Shown: positions 1 through 12,300, numbered from the stretch's first letter. The stretch is DNA of 64,000 nt from Petrolisthes cinctipes (GCA_033782935.1 JAWQEG010000128.1:1798001-1862000), one strand, 5' to 3'. The notes: generated by a model not told the origin, from the letters alone. Numbers and translations are program-made.

Positions 1-536
1 TCAAAACACCCGAAAATTCAATATTTTGGGGTCCCAGAAGCAATCTGTACATGCCTACTCAGTGCTAGAATATTTTCAAAATATAGGCTAAAAATATGCT
101 AAAAATCGATCTTTTAGGTGCCAAAAAGTCGATATCTCAAATTCATTCCCAAAACACCCGAAAATTCGATATTTAGGGGTCCCAGAAGCGATCTGTACAT
201 GCCTACTCCGTGTTAGAGTATTTTCAAAATACATGCTCAAAACATACTGAAAATCGATCTTTTAGGTGCACAAAAGTCGATATGTGCATGCATCTTCAGT
301 ACCCGTTTATATCTCAAATTCAGGCTCAAAACACCCGAAAATTCAATATTTTGGGTTCCCAGAAGCAATCTGTAGATGCCTACTCAGTGTTAGAGTATTT
401 TCAAAATACAGGCCAAAAACATGCTGAAAATCGATATTTTAGATGCCCAAAGTCAATATGTGCATGTATCTTCTGTACCCGTTTATATCTCAAATTCAGG
501 CTCAAAACACCCGAAAATTCAATATTTTGGGGTCCC
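1..536 (+). repeat. Array start: partial B, then C, A', B
   Basis: The window opens inside a B monomer (1-35 remain). C (36-183, 148 bp), A' (184-360, 177 bp) and B (361-536, 176 bp) follow. One trimer period therefore measures 501 bp. Confidence 0.9.
184..360 (+). repeat. Exemplar long monomer, class A' (177 bp)
   Basis: This class differs from A by 'acatgctcaaaacatactg', 'ggtgcacaaaagtcg', 'cttcagtacccg' and an ending of 'caatatttt' instead of 'cgatatttt'. It opens the hexamer A'-B-C-A-B-Cs and recurs throughout 1-56 kb. It usually follows a short monomer. Confidence 0.88.
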
Positions 537-684
537 AGAAGCAATCTGTACATGCCTACACAGTGCTAGAATATTTTCAAAATATAGGCTAAAAACATGC
601 TAAAAATCGACATTTTAGGTGCCAAAAAATCGATATATCAAATTCAGTCCCAAAACACCCGAAAATTCGATATTTAGAGGTCCC
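537..684 (+). repeat. Exemplar short monomer, class C (148 bp)
   Basis: C has 'gtgctagaatattttc', 'ataggctaaaaacatgcta' and 'gtgccaaaaaatcgatat' running straight into 'caaattcagtccc'. Against class A it lacks 29 bp (785-813 of the A exemplar), all from the second half-unit. It normally closes each trimer. It ends in 'atttagaggtccc' or 'atttaggggtccc', not the 'attttggggtccc' of long monomers. Confidence 0.92.
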
Positions 685-861
685 AGAAGGTATCTGTACA
701 TGCCTACTCCGTGTTAGAGTATTATCAAAATACAGGCCAAAAACATACTGAAAATCGATCTTTTAGGTGCCCAAAAGTCGATATGTGCATGCATCTTCTG
801 TACCCGTTTATATCTCAAATTCTGTCCCTAAACACCCGAAAATTCGATATTTTGGGGTCCC
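685..861 (+). repeat. Exemplar long monomer, class A (177 bp)
   Basis: Typical class A monomer, phased on 'agaag'. Diagnostic bases are 'aggccaaaaacatactg', 'ggtgcccaaaagtcg', 'cttctgtacccg' and 'tctggccctaaac'. It splits into two homologous halves, 685-772 (88 bp) and 773-861 (89 bp). It holds a 14-nt alternating purine-pyrimidine run at 781-794. The bases at 785-813 are the 29 bp missing from the short classes. Class A normally stands before class B in the trimer. Confidence 0.92.
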
Positions 862-1037
862 AGAAGCGATCTGTACATGCCTACTCCGTGTTAGAGTATT
901 TTCAAAATTCAGGCCCAAAACATGCTAAAAATCGATATTTTTGGTGCCCAAAGTCAATATGTGCATGTATCTTCTGTACCCGTTTATATCTCAAATTCAG
1001 GCTCAAAACACCCGAAAATTCAATATTTTGGGGTCCC
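862..1037 (+). repeat. Exemplar long monomer, class B (176 bp)
   Basis: B is one base shorter than A. It carries 'ttcaggcccaaaacatgct', 'ggtgcccaaagtcaatatg' and 'gtgcatgtatcttc', so the 'tgcatgca' dyad of A is changed to 'tgcatgta'. There are two subtypes, one with 'gatatttttggtgccc' (here) and one with 'gatattttagatgccc' (for example 361-536). B nearly always precedes a short monomer. Confidence 0.9.
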
Positions 1038-1352
1038 AGAAGCAATCTGTAGAGTGCTAGAATATTTTCAAAATATAGGCTAAAAACATGCTAAAAATCG
1101 ATCTTTTAGGTGCCAAAAAGTCGATATCTCAAATTCAGTTCCAAAACACCCGAAAATTCGATATTTAGGGGTCCCAGAAGCGATCTGTACATGCCTACTC
1201 CGTGTTAGAGTATTTTCAAAATACATGCTCAAAACATACTGAAAATCGATCTTTTAGGTGCCCAAAAGTCGATATGTGCATGCATCTTCTGTACCCGTTT
1301 ATATCTCAAATTCTGGCCCTAAACACCCGAAAATTCAATATTTTGGGGTCCC

Positions 1353-1490
1353 AGAAGCAATCTGTACAGTGCTAGAATATTTTCAAAATATAGGCTAAAA
1401 ACATGCTAAAAATCGATCTTTTAGGTGCCAAAAAGTCGATATCTCAAATTCAGTCCCAAAACACCCGAAAATTCGATATTTAGGTGTCCC
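1353..1490 (+). repeat. Exemplar doubly deleted short monomer, class Cs (138 bp)
   Basis: Same as class C, but 'catgcctact' is missing after 'ctgta', giving 'ctgtacagtgctag'. A substituted version, 'ctgtagagtgctag', occurs at 1038-1175 and in a few other places (for example near 2180, 5790 and 14420). The class alternates with C in the hexamer, so trimers of 501 and 491 bp alternate. Confidence 0.92.
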
Positions 1491-2815
1491 AGAAGCGATC
1501 TGTACATGCCTACTCCGTGTTAGAGTATTTTCAAAATACATGCTCAAAACATACTGAAAATCGATCTTTTAGGTGCACAAAAGTCGATATGTGCATGCAT
1601 CTTCAGTACCCGTTTATATCTCAAATTCAGGCTCAAAACACCCGAAAATTCAATATTTTGGGGTCCCAGAAGCAATCTGTACATGCCTACACAGTGCTAG
1701 AATATTTTCAAAATATAGGCTAAAAACATGCTAAAAATCGACATTTTAGGTGCCAAAAAATCGATATATCAAATTCAGTCCCAAAACACCCGAAAATTCG
1801 ATATTTAGAGGTCCCAGAAGGTATCTGTACATGCCTACTCCGTGTTAGAGTATTTTCAAAATACAGGCCAAAAACATACTGAAAATCGATCTTTTAGGTG
1901 CCCAAAAGTCGATATGTGCATGCATCTTCTGTACCCGTTTATATCTCAAATTCTGTCCCTAAACACCCGAAAATTCGATATTTTGGGGTCCCAGAAGCGA
2001 TCTGTACATGCCTACTCCGTGTTAGAGTATTTTCAAAATTCAGGCCCAAAACATGCTAAAAATCGATATTTTTGGTGCCCAAAGTCAATATGTGCATGTA
2101 TCTTCTGTACCCGTTTATATCTCAAATTCAGGCTCAAAACACCCGAAAATTCAATATTTTGGGGTCCCAGAAGCAATCTGTAGAGTGCTAGAATATTTTC
2201 AAAATATAGGCTAAAAACATGCTAAAAATCGATCTTTTAGGTGCCAAAAAGTCGATATCTCAAATTCAGTTCCAAAACACCCGAAAATTCGATATTTAGG
2301 GGTCCCAGAAGCGATCTGTACATGCCTACTCCGTGTTAGAGTATTTTCAAAATACATGCTCAAAACATACTGAAAATCGATCTTTTAGGTGCCCAAAAGT
2401 CGATATGTGCATGCATCTTCTGTACCCGTTTATATCTCAAATTCTGGCCCTAAACACCCGAAAATTCAATATTTTGGGGTCCCAGAAGCAATCTGTACAG
2501 TGCTAGAATATTTTCAAAATATAGGCTAAAAACATGCTAAAAATCGATCTTTTAGGTGCCAAAAAGTCGATATCTCAAATTCAGTCCCAAAACACCCGAA
2601 AATTCGATATTTAGGTGTCCCAGAAGCGATCTGTACATGCCTACTCCGTGTTAGAGTATTTTCAAAATACATGCTCAAAACATACTGAAAATCGATCTTT
2701 TAGGTGCACAAAAGTCGATATGTGCATGCATCTTCAGTACCCGTTTATATCTCAAATTCAGGTTCAAAACACCCGAAAATTCAATATTTTGGGGTCCCAG
2801 AAGCAATCTGTACAT

Positions 2816-5800
2816 GCCTACTCCGTGTTAGAGTATTTTCAAAATTCAGGACCAAAACATGCTGAAAATCGATATTTTTGGTGCCCAAAGTCAATATGTG
2901 CATGTATCTTCTGTACCCGTTTATATCTCAAATTCAGGCTCAAAACACCCGAAAATTCAATATTTTTGGGTCCCAGAAGCAATCTGTACAGTGCTAGAAT
3001 ATTTTCAAAATATAGGCTAAAAACATGCTAAAAATCGATCTTTTAGGTGCCAAAAAGTCGATATCTCAAATTCAGTCCCAAAACACCCGAAAATTCGATA
3101 TTTAGGGGTCCCAGAAGCGATCTGTACATGCCTACTCCGTGTTAGAGTATTTTCAAAATACATGCTCAAAACATACTGAAAATCGATCTTTTAGGTGCAC
3201 AAAAGTCGATATGTTCATGCATCTTCTGTACCCGTTTATATCTCAAATTCAGGCTCAAAACACCCGAAAATTCAATATTTTGGGGTCCCAGAAGAAATCT
3301 GTACATGCCTACACAGTGCTAGAATATTTTCAAAATATAGGCTAAAAACATGCTAAAAATCGACATTTTAGGTGCCAAAAAATCGATATCTCAAATTCAG
3401 TCCCAAAACACCCGAAAATTCGATATTTAGAGGTCCCAGAAGGTATCTGTACATGCCTACTCCGTGTTAGAGTATTTTCAAAATACAGGCAAAAAACCTA
3501 CTGAAAATCGATCTTTTAGGTGCCCAAAAGTCGATATGTGCATGCATCTTCTGTACCCGTTAATATCTCAAATTCTGGCCCTAAACACCCGAAAATTCGA
3601 TATTTTGGGGTCCCAGAAGCGATCTGTACATGCCTACTCCGTGTTAGAGTATTTTCAAAATTCAGGCCCAAAACATGCTGAAAATCGATATTTTTGATGC
3701 CCAAAGTCAATATGTGCATGTATCTTCTGTACCCGTTTATATCTCAAATTCAGGTTCAAAACACCCGAAAATTCAATATTTTGGGGTCCCAGAAGCAATC
3801 TGTACAGTACTAGAATATTTTCAAAATATAGGCTAAAAACATGCTAAAAATCGATCTTTTAGGTGCCAAAAAATCGATATCTCAAATTCAGTCCCAAAAC
3901 ACCCGAAAATTCGATATTTAGGTGTCCCAGAAGCGATCTGTACATGCCTACTCAGTGTTAGAGTATTTTCAAAATACATGCTCAAAACATACTGAAAATC
4001 GATCTTTTAGGTGCACAAAAGTCGATATGTGCATGCATCTTCAGTACCCGTTTATATCTCAAATTCAGGTTTCAAAACACCCGAAAATTCAATATTTTAG
4101 GGTCCCAGAAGCAATCTGTACATGCCTACTCCGTGTTAGAGTATTTTCAAAATTCAGGACCAAAACATGCTGAAAATCGATATTTTTGGTGCCCAAAGTC
4201 AATATGTGCATGTATCTTCTGTACCCGTTTATATCTCAAATTCAGGCTCAAAACACCCGAAAATTCAATATTTTGGGGTCCCAGAAGCAATCTGTACAGT
4301 GCTAGAATATTTTCAAAATATAGGCTAAAAACATGCTAAAAATCGATCTTTTAGGTGCCAAAAAGTCGATATCTCAAATTCAGTCCCAAAACACCCGAAA
4401 ATTCGATATTTAGGGGTCCCAGAAGCGATCTGTACATGCCTACTCCGTGTTAGAGTATTTTCAAAATACATGCTCAAAACATACTGAAAATCGATCTTTT
4501 AAGTGCACAAAAGTCGATATGTGCATGCATCTTCAGTACACGTTTATATCTCAAATTCAGGCTCAAAACACCCGAAAATTCAATATTTTGGGGTCCCAGA
4601 AGCAATCTGTACATTCCTACTCAGTGTTAGAGTATTTTCAAAATATAGGCCCAAAACATGCTGAAAATCGATATTTTAGATGCCCAAAGTCAATATGTGC
4701 ATGTATCTTCTGTATCCGTTTATATCTCAAATTCAGGCTCAAAACACCCGAAAATTCAATATTTTGGGGTCCCAGAAGCAATCTGTACATGCCTACTCAG
4801 TGCTAGAATATTTTCAAAATATAGGATAAAAATATGCTAAAAATCGATCTTTTAGGTGCCAAAAAGTCGATATCTCAAATTCAGTCCCAAAACACCCGAA
4901 AATTCGATATTTAGGGGTACCAGAAGCGATCTGTACATGCCTACTCCGTGTTAGAGTATTTTCAAAATACATGCTCATAACATACTGAAAATCGATCTTT
5001 TAGGTGCACAAAAGTCGATATGTGCATGCATCTTCAGTACCCGTTTATATCTCAAATTCAGGCTCAAAACACCCGAAAATTCAATATTTTGGGGTCCCAG
5101 AAGCAATCTGTACATGCCTACTTAGTGTTAGAGTATTTTCAAAATACAGGCCCAAATCATGCTGAAAATCGATATTTTAGATGCCCAAAGTCAATATGTG
5201 CATGTATCTTCTGTACCCGTTTATATCTCAAATTCAGGCTCAAAACACCCGAAAATTCAATATTTTGGGGTCCCAGAAGCAATCTGTACATGCCTACACA
5301 GTGCTAGAATATTTTCAAAATATAGGCTAAAAACATGCTAAAAATCGACATTTTAGGTGCCAAAAAATCGATATCTCAAATTCAGTCCCAAAACACCCTT
5401 AAATTCGATATTTAGGGGTCCCAGAAGGTATCTGTACATGCCTACTCCGTGTTAGAGTATTTTCAAAATACAGGCCAAAAACATACTGAAAATCGATCTT
5501 TTAGGTGCCAAAAAAGTCGATATGTGCATGCATCTTCTGTACCCGTTTATATCTCAAATTCTGTCCCTAAACACCCGAAAATTCGATATTTTGGGGTCCC
5601 AGAAGCGACCTGTACATGCCTACTCCGTGTTAGAGTATTTACAAAATTCAGGCCCAAAACATGCTGAAAATCGATATTTTTGGTGCCCAAAGTCAATATG
5701 TGCATGTATCTTCTGTACCCGTTTATATCTCAAATTCAGGCTCAAAACACCCGAAAATTCAATATTTTGGGGTCCCAGAAGCAATCTGTAGAGTGCTAGA

Positions 5801-8800
5801 ATATTTTCAAAAATATAGGCTAAAAACATGCTAAAAATCGATCTTTTAGGTGCCAAAAAGTCGATATCTCAAATTCAGTCCCAAAACACCCGAAAATTCG
5901 ATATTTAGGGGTCCCTGAAGCGATCTATACATGCCTACTCCGTGTTAGAGTATTTTCAAAATACAGGCCAAAAACATACTGAAAATCGATCTTTTAGGTG
6001 CCAAAAAAGTCGATATGTGCATGCATCTTCAGTACCCGTTTATATCTCAAATTCAGGCTCAAAACACCCGAAAATTCAATATTTTGGGGTCCCAGAAGCA
6101 ATCTGTACATGCCTACTCAGTGTTAGATTATTTTCAAAATACAGGCCAAAAACATACTGAAAATCGATCTTTTAGGTGCCCAAAAGTCGATATGTGCATG
6201 CATCTTCTGTACCCGTTTATATCTCAAATTCTGGCCCTAAACACCCGAAAATTCGATATTTTGGGGTCCCAGAAGCGATCTGTACATGCCTACTCCGTGT
6301 TAGAGTATTTTCAAAGTTCAGGCCCAAAACATGCTGAAAATCGACATTTTTGGTGCCCAAAGTCAATATGTGCATGTATCTTCTGTACCCGTTTATATCT
6401 CAAATTCAGGCTCAAAACACCCGAAAATTCAATATTTTGGGGTCCCAGAAGCAATCTGTACATGCCTACTCAGTGCTAGAATATTTTCAAAATATAGGCT
6501 AAAAACATGCTAAAAATCGACATTTTAGGTGCCAAAAAATCGATATCTCAAATTCAGTCCCAAAACACCCGAAAATTCGATATTTAGAGGTCCCAGAAGG
6601 TATCTGTACATGCCTACTCCGTGTTAGAGTATTTTCAAAATACAGGCCAAAAACATACTGAAAATCGATCTTTTAGGTGCCCAAAAGTCGATATGTGCAT
6701 GCATCTTCTGTACCCGTTTATATCTCAAATTCTGGCCCTAAACACCCGAAAATTCGATATTTTGGGGTCTCAGAAGCGATCTGTACATGCCTACTCCGTG
6801 TTAGAGTATTTTCAAAATTCAGGCCCAAAACATGCTGAAAATCGATATTTTTGGTGCCCAAAGTCAATATGTGCATATATCTTCTGTACCCGTTTATATC
6901 TCAAATTCAGGCTCAAAACACCCGAAAATTCAGTATTTTGGGGTCCCAGAAGCAATCTGTACAGTGCTAGAATATTTTCAAAAAATAGGCTAAAAACATG
7001 CTAAAAATCGATCTTTTAGGTGCCAAAAAGTCGATATCTCAAATTCAGTCCCAAAACACCCGAAAATTCGATATTTAGGGGTCCCAGAAGCGATCTGTAC
7101 ATGCCTACTCCGTGTTAGAGTATTTTCAAAATACATGCTCAAAACATACTGAAAATCGATCTTTTAGGTGCACAAAAGTCGATATGTGCATGCATCTTCA
7201 GTACCCGTTTATATCTCAAATTCAGGCTCAAAACACCCGAAAATTCAATATTTTGGGGTCCCAGAAGCAATCTGTACATGCCTACTCAGTGTTAGAGTAT
7301 TTTCAAAATACAGGCCCAAAACATGCAGAAAATCGATATTTTAGATGCCCAAAGTCAATATGTGCATGTATCTTCTGTACCCGTTTATATCTCAAATTCA
7401 GGCTCAAAACACCCGAAAATTCAATATTTTGGGGTCCCAGAAGCAATCTGTACATGCCTACACAGTGCTAGAATATTTTCAAAATATAGGCTAAAAACAT
7501 GCTAAAAATCGACATTTTAGGTGCCAAAAAATCGATTTCTCAAATTCAGTCCCAAAACACCCGAAAATTCGATATTTAGAGGTCCCAGAAGGTATCTGTA
7601 CATGCCTACTCCGTGTTAGAGTATTTTCAAAATACAGGCCAAAAACATACTGAAAATCGATCTTTTAGGTGCCCAAAAGTCGATATGTGCATGCATCTTC
7701 TGTACCCGTTTATGTCTCAAATTCTGGCCCTAAACACCCGAAAATTCGATATTTTGGGGTCCCACAAGCGATCTGTACATGCCTACTACGTGTTAGAGTA
7801 TTTTCAAAATTCAGGCCCAAAACATGCTGAAAATCGATAGTTTTGGTGCCCAAAGTCAATATGTGCATGTATCTTCTGTACCCGTTTATATCTCAAATTC
7901 AGGCTCAAAACACCCGAAAATTCAATATTTTGGGGTCCCAGAAGCAATCTGTACATGCCTACTCAGTGCTAGAATATTTTCAAAATATAGGCTAAAAATA
8001 TGCTAACAATCGATCTTTTAGGTGCCAAAAAGTCGATATCTCAAATTCAGTCCCAAAACACCCGAAAATTCGATATTTAGGGGTCCCAGAAGCGATCTGT
8101 ACATGCCTACTCCGTGTTAGAGTATTTTCAAAATACATGCTCAAAACATACTGAAAATCGATCTTTTAGGTGCACAAAAGTCGATATGTGCATGCATCTT
8201 CAGTACCCGTTTATATCTCAAATTCAAGCTCAAAACACCCGAAAATTCAATATTTTGGGGTCCCAGAAGCAATCTGTACATGCCTACTCCGTGTTAGAGT
8301 ATTTTCAAAATTCAGGCCCAAAACATGCTGAAAATCGATATTTTAGATGCCCAAAGTCAATATGTGCATGTATCTTCTGTACCCGTTTATATCTCAAATT
8401 CAGGCTCAAAAACACCCGAAAATTCAATATTTTGGGGTCCCAGAAGCAATCTGTACATGCCTACACAGTACTAGAATATTTTCAAAATATAGGCTAAAAA
8501 CATGCTAAAAATCGACATTTTAGGTGCCAAAAAATCGATATATCAAATTCAGTCCCAAAACACCCGAAAATTCGATATTTAGAGATCCCAGAAGGTATCT
8601 GTACATGCCTACTCCGTGTTAGAGTATTTTCAAAATACAGGCCAAAAACATACTGAAAATCGATCTTTTAGGTGCCCAAAAGTCGATATGTGCATGCATC
8701 TTCTGTACCCGTTTATATCTCATATTCTGGCCCTAAACACCCGAAAACTCGATATTTTGGGGTCCCAGAAGCGATCTGTATATGCCTACTCCGTGTTAAA

Positions 8801-9390
8801 GTATTTTCAAAATTCAGGCCCAAAACATGCTGAAAATCGATATTTTTGGTGCCCAAAGTCAATATGTGCATGTATCTTCTGTACCCGTTTATATTTCAAA
8901 TTCAGGCTCAAAACACCCGAAAATTCAATATTTTGGGGTCCCAGAAGCAATCTGTACAGTGCTAGAATATTTTAAAAATATAGGCTAAAAACATGCTAAA
9001 AATCGATCTTTTAGGTGCCAAAAAGTCGATATCTCAAATTCAGTCCCAAAACACCCGAAAATTCGATATTTAGGGGTCCCAGAAGCGATCTGTACATGCC
9101 TACTCCGTGTTAGAGTATTTTCAAAATACATGCTCACAACATACTGAAAATCGATCTTTTAGGTGCACAAAAGTCGATATGTGCATGCATCTTCAGTACC
9201 CGTTTATATCTCAAATTCAGGCTCAAAACACCCGAAAATTCAATATTTTGGGGTCCCAGAAGCAATCTGTACATGCCTACTCAGTGTTAGAGTATTTTCA
9301 AAATACAGGCCCAAAACATGCTGAAAATCGATATTTTAGATGCCAAAAGTCAATATGTGCATGTATCTTCTGTACCCGTTTATATCTCAA
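2816..9390 (+). repeat. Irregular trimer HOR region (A-B-C, 491/501 bp)
   Basis: Most of this stretch repeats at 491 or 501 bp, the order being a 177-bp, a 176-bp and a short monomer. Exceptions break the phase: an A'-C pair without B (3113-3437) and an A'-A-B-C tetramer (5916-6594). The subtypes (A or A', C or Cs) are mixed, so no unit longer than the trimer runs through it. No gene or other element is present. Confidence 0.85.
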
Positions 9391-12300
9391 ATTCAGGCTC
9401 AAAACACCCGAAAATTCAATATTTTGGGGTCCCAGAAGCAATCTGTACATGCCTACACAGTGCTAGAATATTTTCAAAATATAGGCTAAAAACATGCTAA
9501 AAATCGACATTTTAGATGCCAAAAAATCGATTTCTCAAATTCAGTCCCAAAACACCCGAAAATTCGATATTTAGAGGTCCCAGAAGGTATCTGTACATGC
9601 CTACTCCGAGTTAGAGTATTTTCAAAATACAGGCCAAAAACATACTGAAAATCGATGTTTTAGGTGCCCAAAAGTCGATATGTGCATGCATCTTCTGTAC
9701 CCGTTTATATCTCAAATTCTGGCCCTAAACACACGAAAATTCGATATTTTGGGGTCCGAGAAGCGATCTGTACATGCCTACTCCGTGTTAGAGTATTTTC
9801 AAAATTCAGGCCCAAAACATGCTGAAAATCGATAGTTTTGGTGCCCAAAGTCAATATGTGCATGTATCTTCTGTACCCGTTTATATCTCAAATTCAGGCT
9901 CAAAACACCCGAAAATTCAATATTTTGGGGTCCCAGAAGCAATCTGTACATGCTTACTCAGTGCTAGAATATTTTCAAAATATAGGGTAAAAACATGCTA
10001 AAAATCGATCTTTTAGGTGCCAAAAAGTCGATATCTCAAATTCAGTCCCAAAACACCCGAAAATTCGATATTTAGGGGTCCCAGAAGCGATCTGTACATG
10101 CCTACTCCGTGTTAGAGTATTTTCAAAATACAGGCCAAAAACATACTGAAAATCGATCTTTTAGGTGCACAAAAGTCGATATGTGCATGCATCTTCTGTA
10201 CCCGTTTATATCTCAAATTCTGGCCCTAAACACACGAAAATTCGATATTTTGGGGTCCGAGAAGCGATCTGTACATGCCTACTCCGTGTTAGAGTATTTT
10301 CAAAATTCAGGCCCAAAACATGCTGAAAATCGATAGTTTTGGTGCCCAAAGTCAATATGTGCATGTATCTTCTGTACCCGTTTATATCTCAAATTCAGGC
10401 TCAAAACACCCGAAAATTCAATATTTTGGGGTCCCAGAAGCAATCTGTACATGCTTACTCAGTGCTAGAATATTTTCAAAATATAGGGTAAAAACATGCT
10501 AAAAATCGATCTTTTAGGTGCCAAAAAGTCGATATCTCAAATTCAGTCCCAAAACACCCGAAAATTCGATATTTAGGGGTCCCAGAAGCGATCTGTACAT
10601 GCCTACTCCGTGTTAGAGTATTTTCAAAATACATGCTCAAAACATACTGAAAATCGATCTTTTAGGTGCACAAAAGTCGATATGTGCATGCATCTTCAGT
10701 GCCCGTTTATATCTCAAATTCAGGCTCAAAACACCCGAAAATTCAATATTTTGGGGTCCCAGAAGCAATCTGTACATGCCTACACAGTGCTAGAATATTT
10801 TCAAAATATAGGCTAAAAACATGCTAAAAATCGACATTTTAGGTGGCAAAAAATCGATATCTCAAATTCAGTCCCAAAACACCCGAAAATTCGATATTTA
10901 GAGGTCCCAGAAGGTATCTGTACATGCCTACTCAGTGTTAGAGTATTTTCAAAATACAGGCCAAAAACATACTGAAAATTGATCTTTTAGGTGGCCAAAA
11001 GTCGATATGTGCATGCATCTTCTGTACCCGTTTATATCTCAAATTCAGGCTCAAAACACCCGAAAATTCAATATTTTGGGGTCCCAGAAGCAATCTGTAC
11101 ATGCCTACACAGTGCTAGAATATTTTCAAAATATAGGCTAAAAACATGCTAAAAATCGACATTTTAGATGCCAAAAAATCGATTTCTCAAATTCAGTCCC
11201 AAAACACCCGAAAATTCGATATTTAGAGGTCCCAGAAGGTATCTGTACATGCCTACTCCGAGTTAGAGTATTTTCAAAATACAGGCCAAAAACATACTGA
11301 AAATCGATGTTTTAGGTGCCCAAAAGTCGATATGTGCATGCATCTTCTGTACCCGTTTATATCTCAAATTCTGGCCCTAAACACACGAAAATTCGATATT
11401 TTGGGGTCCGAGAAGCGATCTGTACATGCCTACTCCGTGTTAGAGTATTTTCAAAATTCAGGCCCAAAACATGCTGAAAATCGATAGTTTTGGTGCCCAA
11501 AGTCAATATGTGCATGTATCTTCTGTACCCGTTTATATCTCAAATTCAGGCTCAAAACACCCGAAAATTCAATATTTTGGGGTCCCAGAAGCAATCTGTA
11601 CATGCTTACTCAGTGCTAGAATATTTTCAAAATATAGGGTAAAAACATGCTAAAAATCGATCTTTTAGGTGCCAAAAAGTCGATATCTCAAATTCAGTCC
11701 CAAAACACCCGAAAATTCGATATTTAGGGGTCCCAGAAGCGATCTGTACATGCCTACTCCGTGTTAGAGTATTTTCAAAATACATGCTCAAAACATACTG
11801 AAAATCGATCTTTTAGGTGCACAAAAGTCGATATGTGCATGCATCTTCTGTACCCGTTTATATCTCAAATTCTGGCCCTAAACACACGAAAATTCGATAT
11901 TTTGGGGTCCGAGAAGCGATCTGTACATGCCTACTCCGTGTTAGAGTATTTTCAAAATTCAGGCCCAAAACATGCTGAAAATCGATAGTTTTGGTGCCCA
12001 AAGTCAATATGTGCATGTATCTTCTGTACCCGTTTATATCTCAAATTCAGGCTCAAAACACCCGAAAATTCAATATTTTGGGGTCCCAGAAGCAATCTGT
12101 ACATGCTTACTCAGTGCTAGAATATTTTCAAAATATAGGGTAAAAACATGCTAAAAATCGATCTTTTAGGTGCCAAAAAGTCGATATCTCAAATTCAGTC
12201 CCAAAACACCCGAAAATTCGATATTTAGGGGTCCCAGAAGCGATCTGTACATGCCTACTCCGTGTTAGAGTATTTTCAAAATACATGCTCAAAACATACT

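Larger units (their letters stand above)
537..2815 (+). repeat. Tandem duplication of a 1,131-bp, seven-monomer unit
   Basis: The sequence from about 537 repeats 1,131 bp downstream. From 685 the unit reads A-B-Cs-A-Cs-A'-C, with lengths 177+176+138+177+138+177+148 = 1,131. Private variants match at this spacing: 'gatatatcaaattc' in the C monomer, 'ctgtagagtgctag' in the first Cs and 'taggtgtcccag' near 1483 and 2614. The copies part at about 2760-2815, where the second continues into a different monomer. B is missing from two of the three trimers, leaving A-C pairs. Confidence 0.88.

Noticed and set aside
820..850. CENP-B box on the reverse strand ('cgaattttcgggtg')
   Set aside because: The core requires TTCG, four bases, A, two bases, CGGG. 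Here the CGGG is present, but the upstream TTCG is replaced by 'tatc' in that register and the central A is T. It is a chance resemblance, not a match.
685..861. Promoter, tRNA or Pol III box in the monomer
   Set aside because: TATA-like words ('tttatatctc') occur in every long monomer as part of the AT-rich repeat. Without expression data there is no reason to call a promoter, and no cloverleaf or A/B box pair is visible.
3516..3719. Reverse-strand open frames (also near 25046, 34511, 41285 and 42871)
   Set aside because: They are antisense readings of the same monomers, occur wherever stop codons happen to be lost, and show no start signals or known domain.
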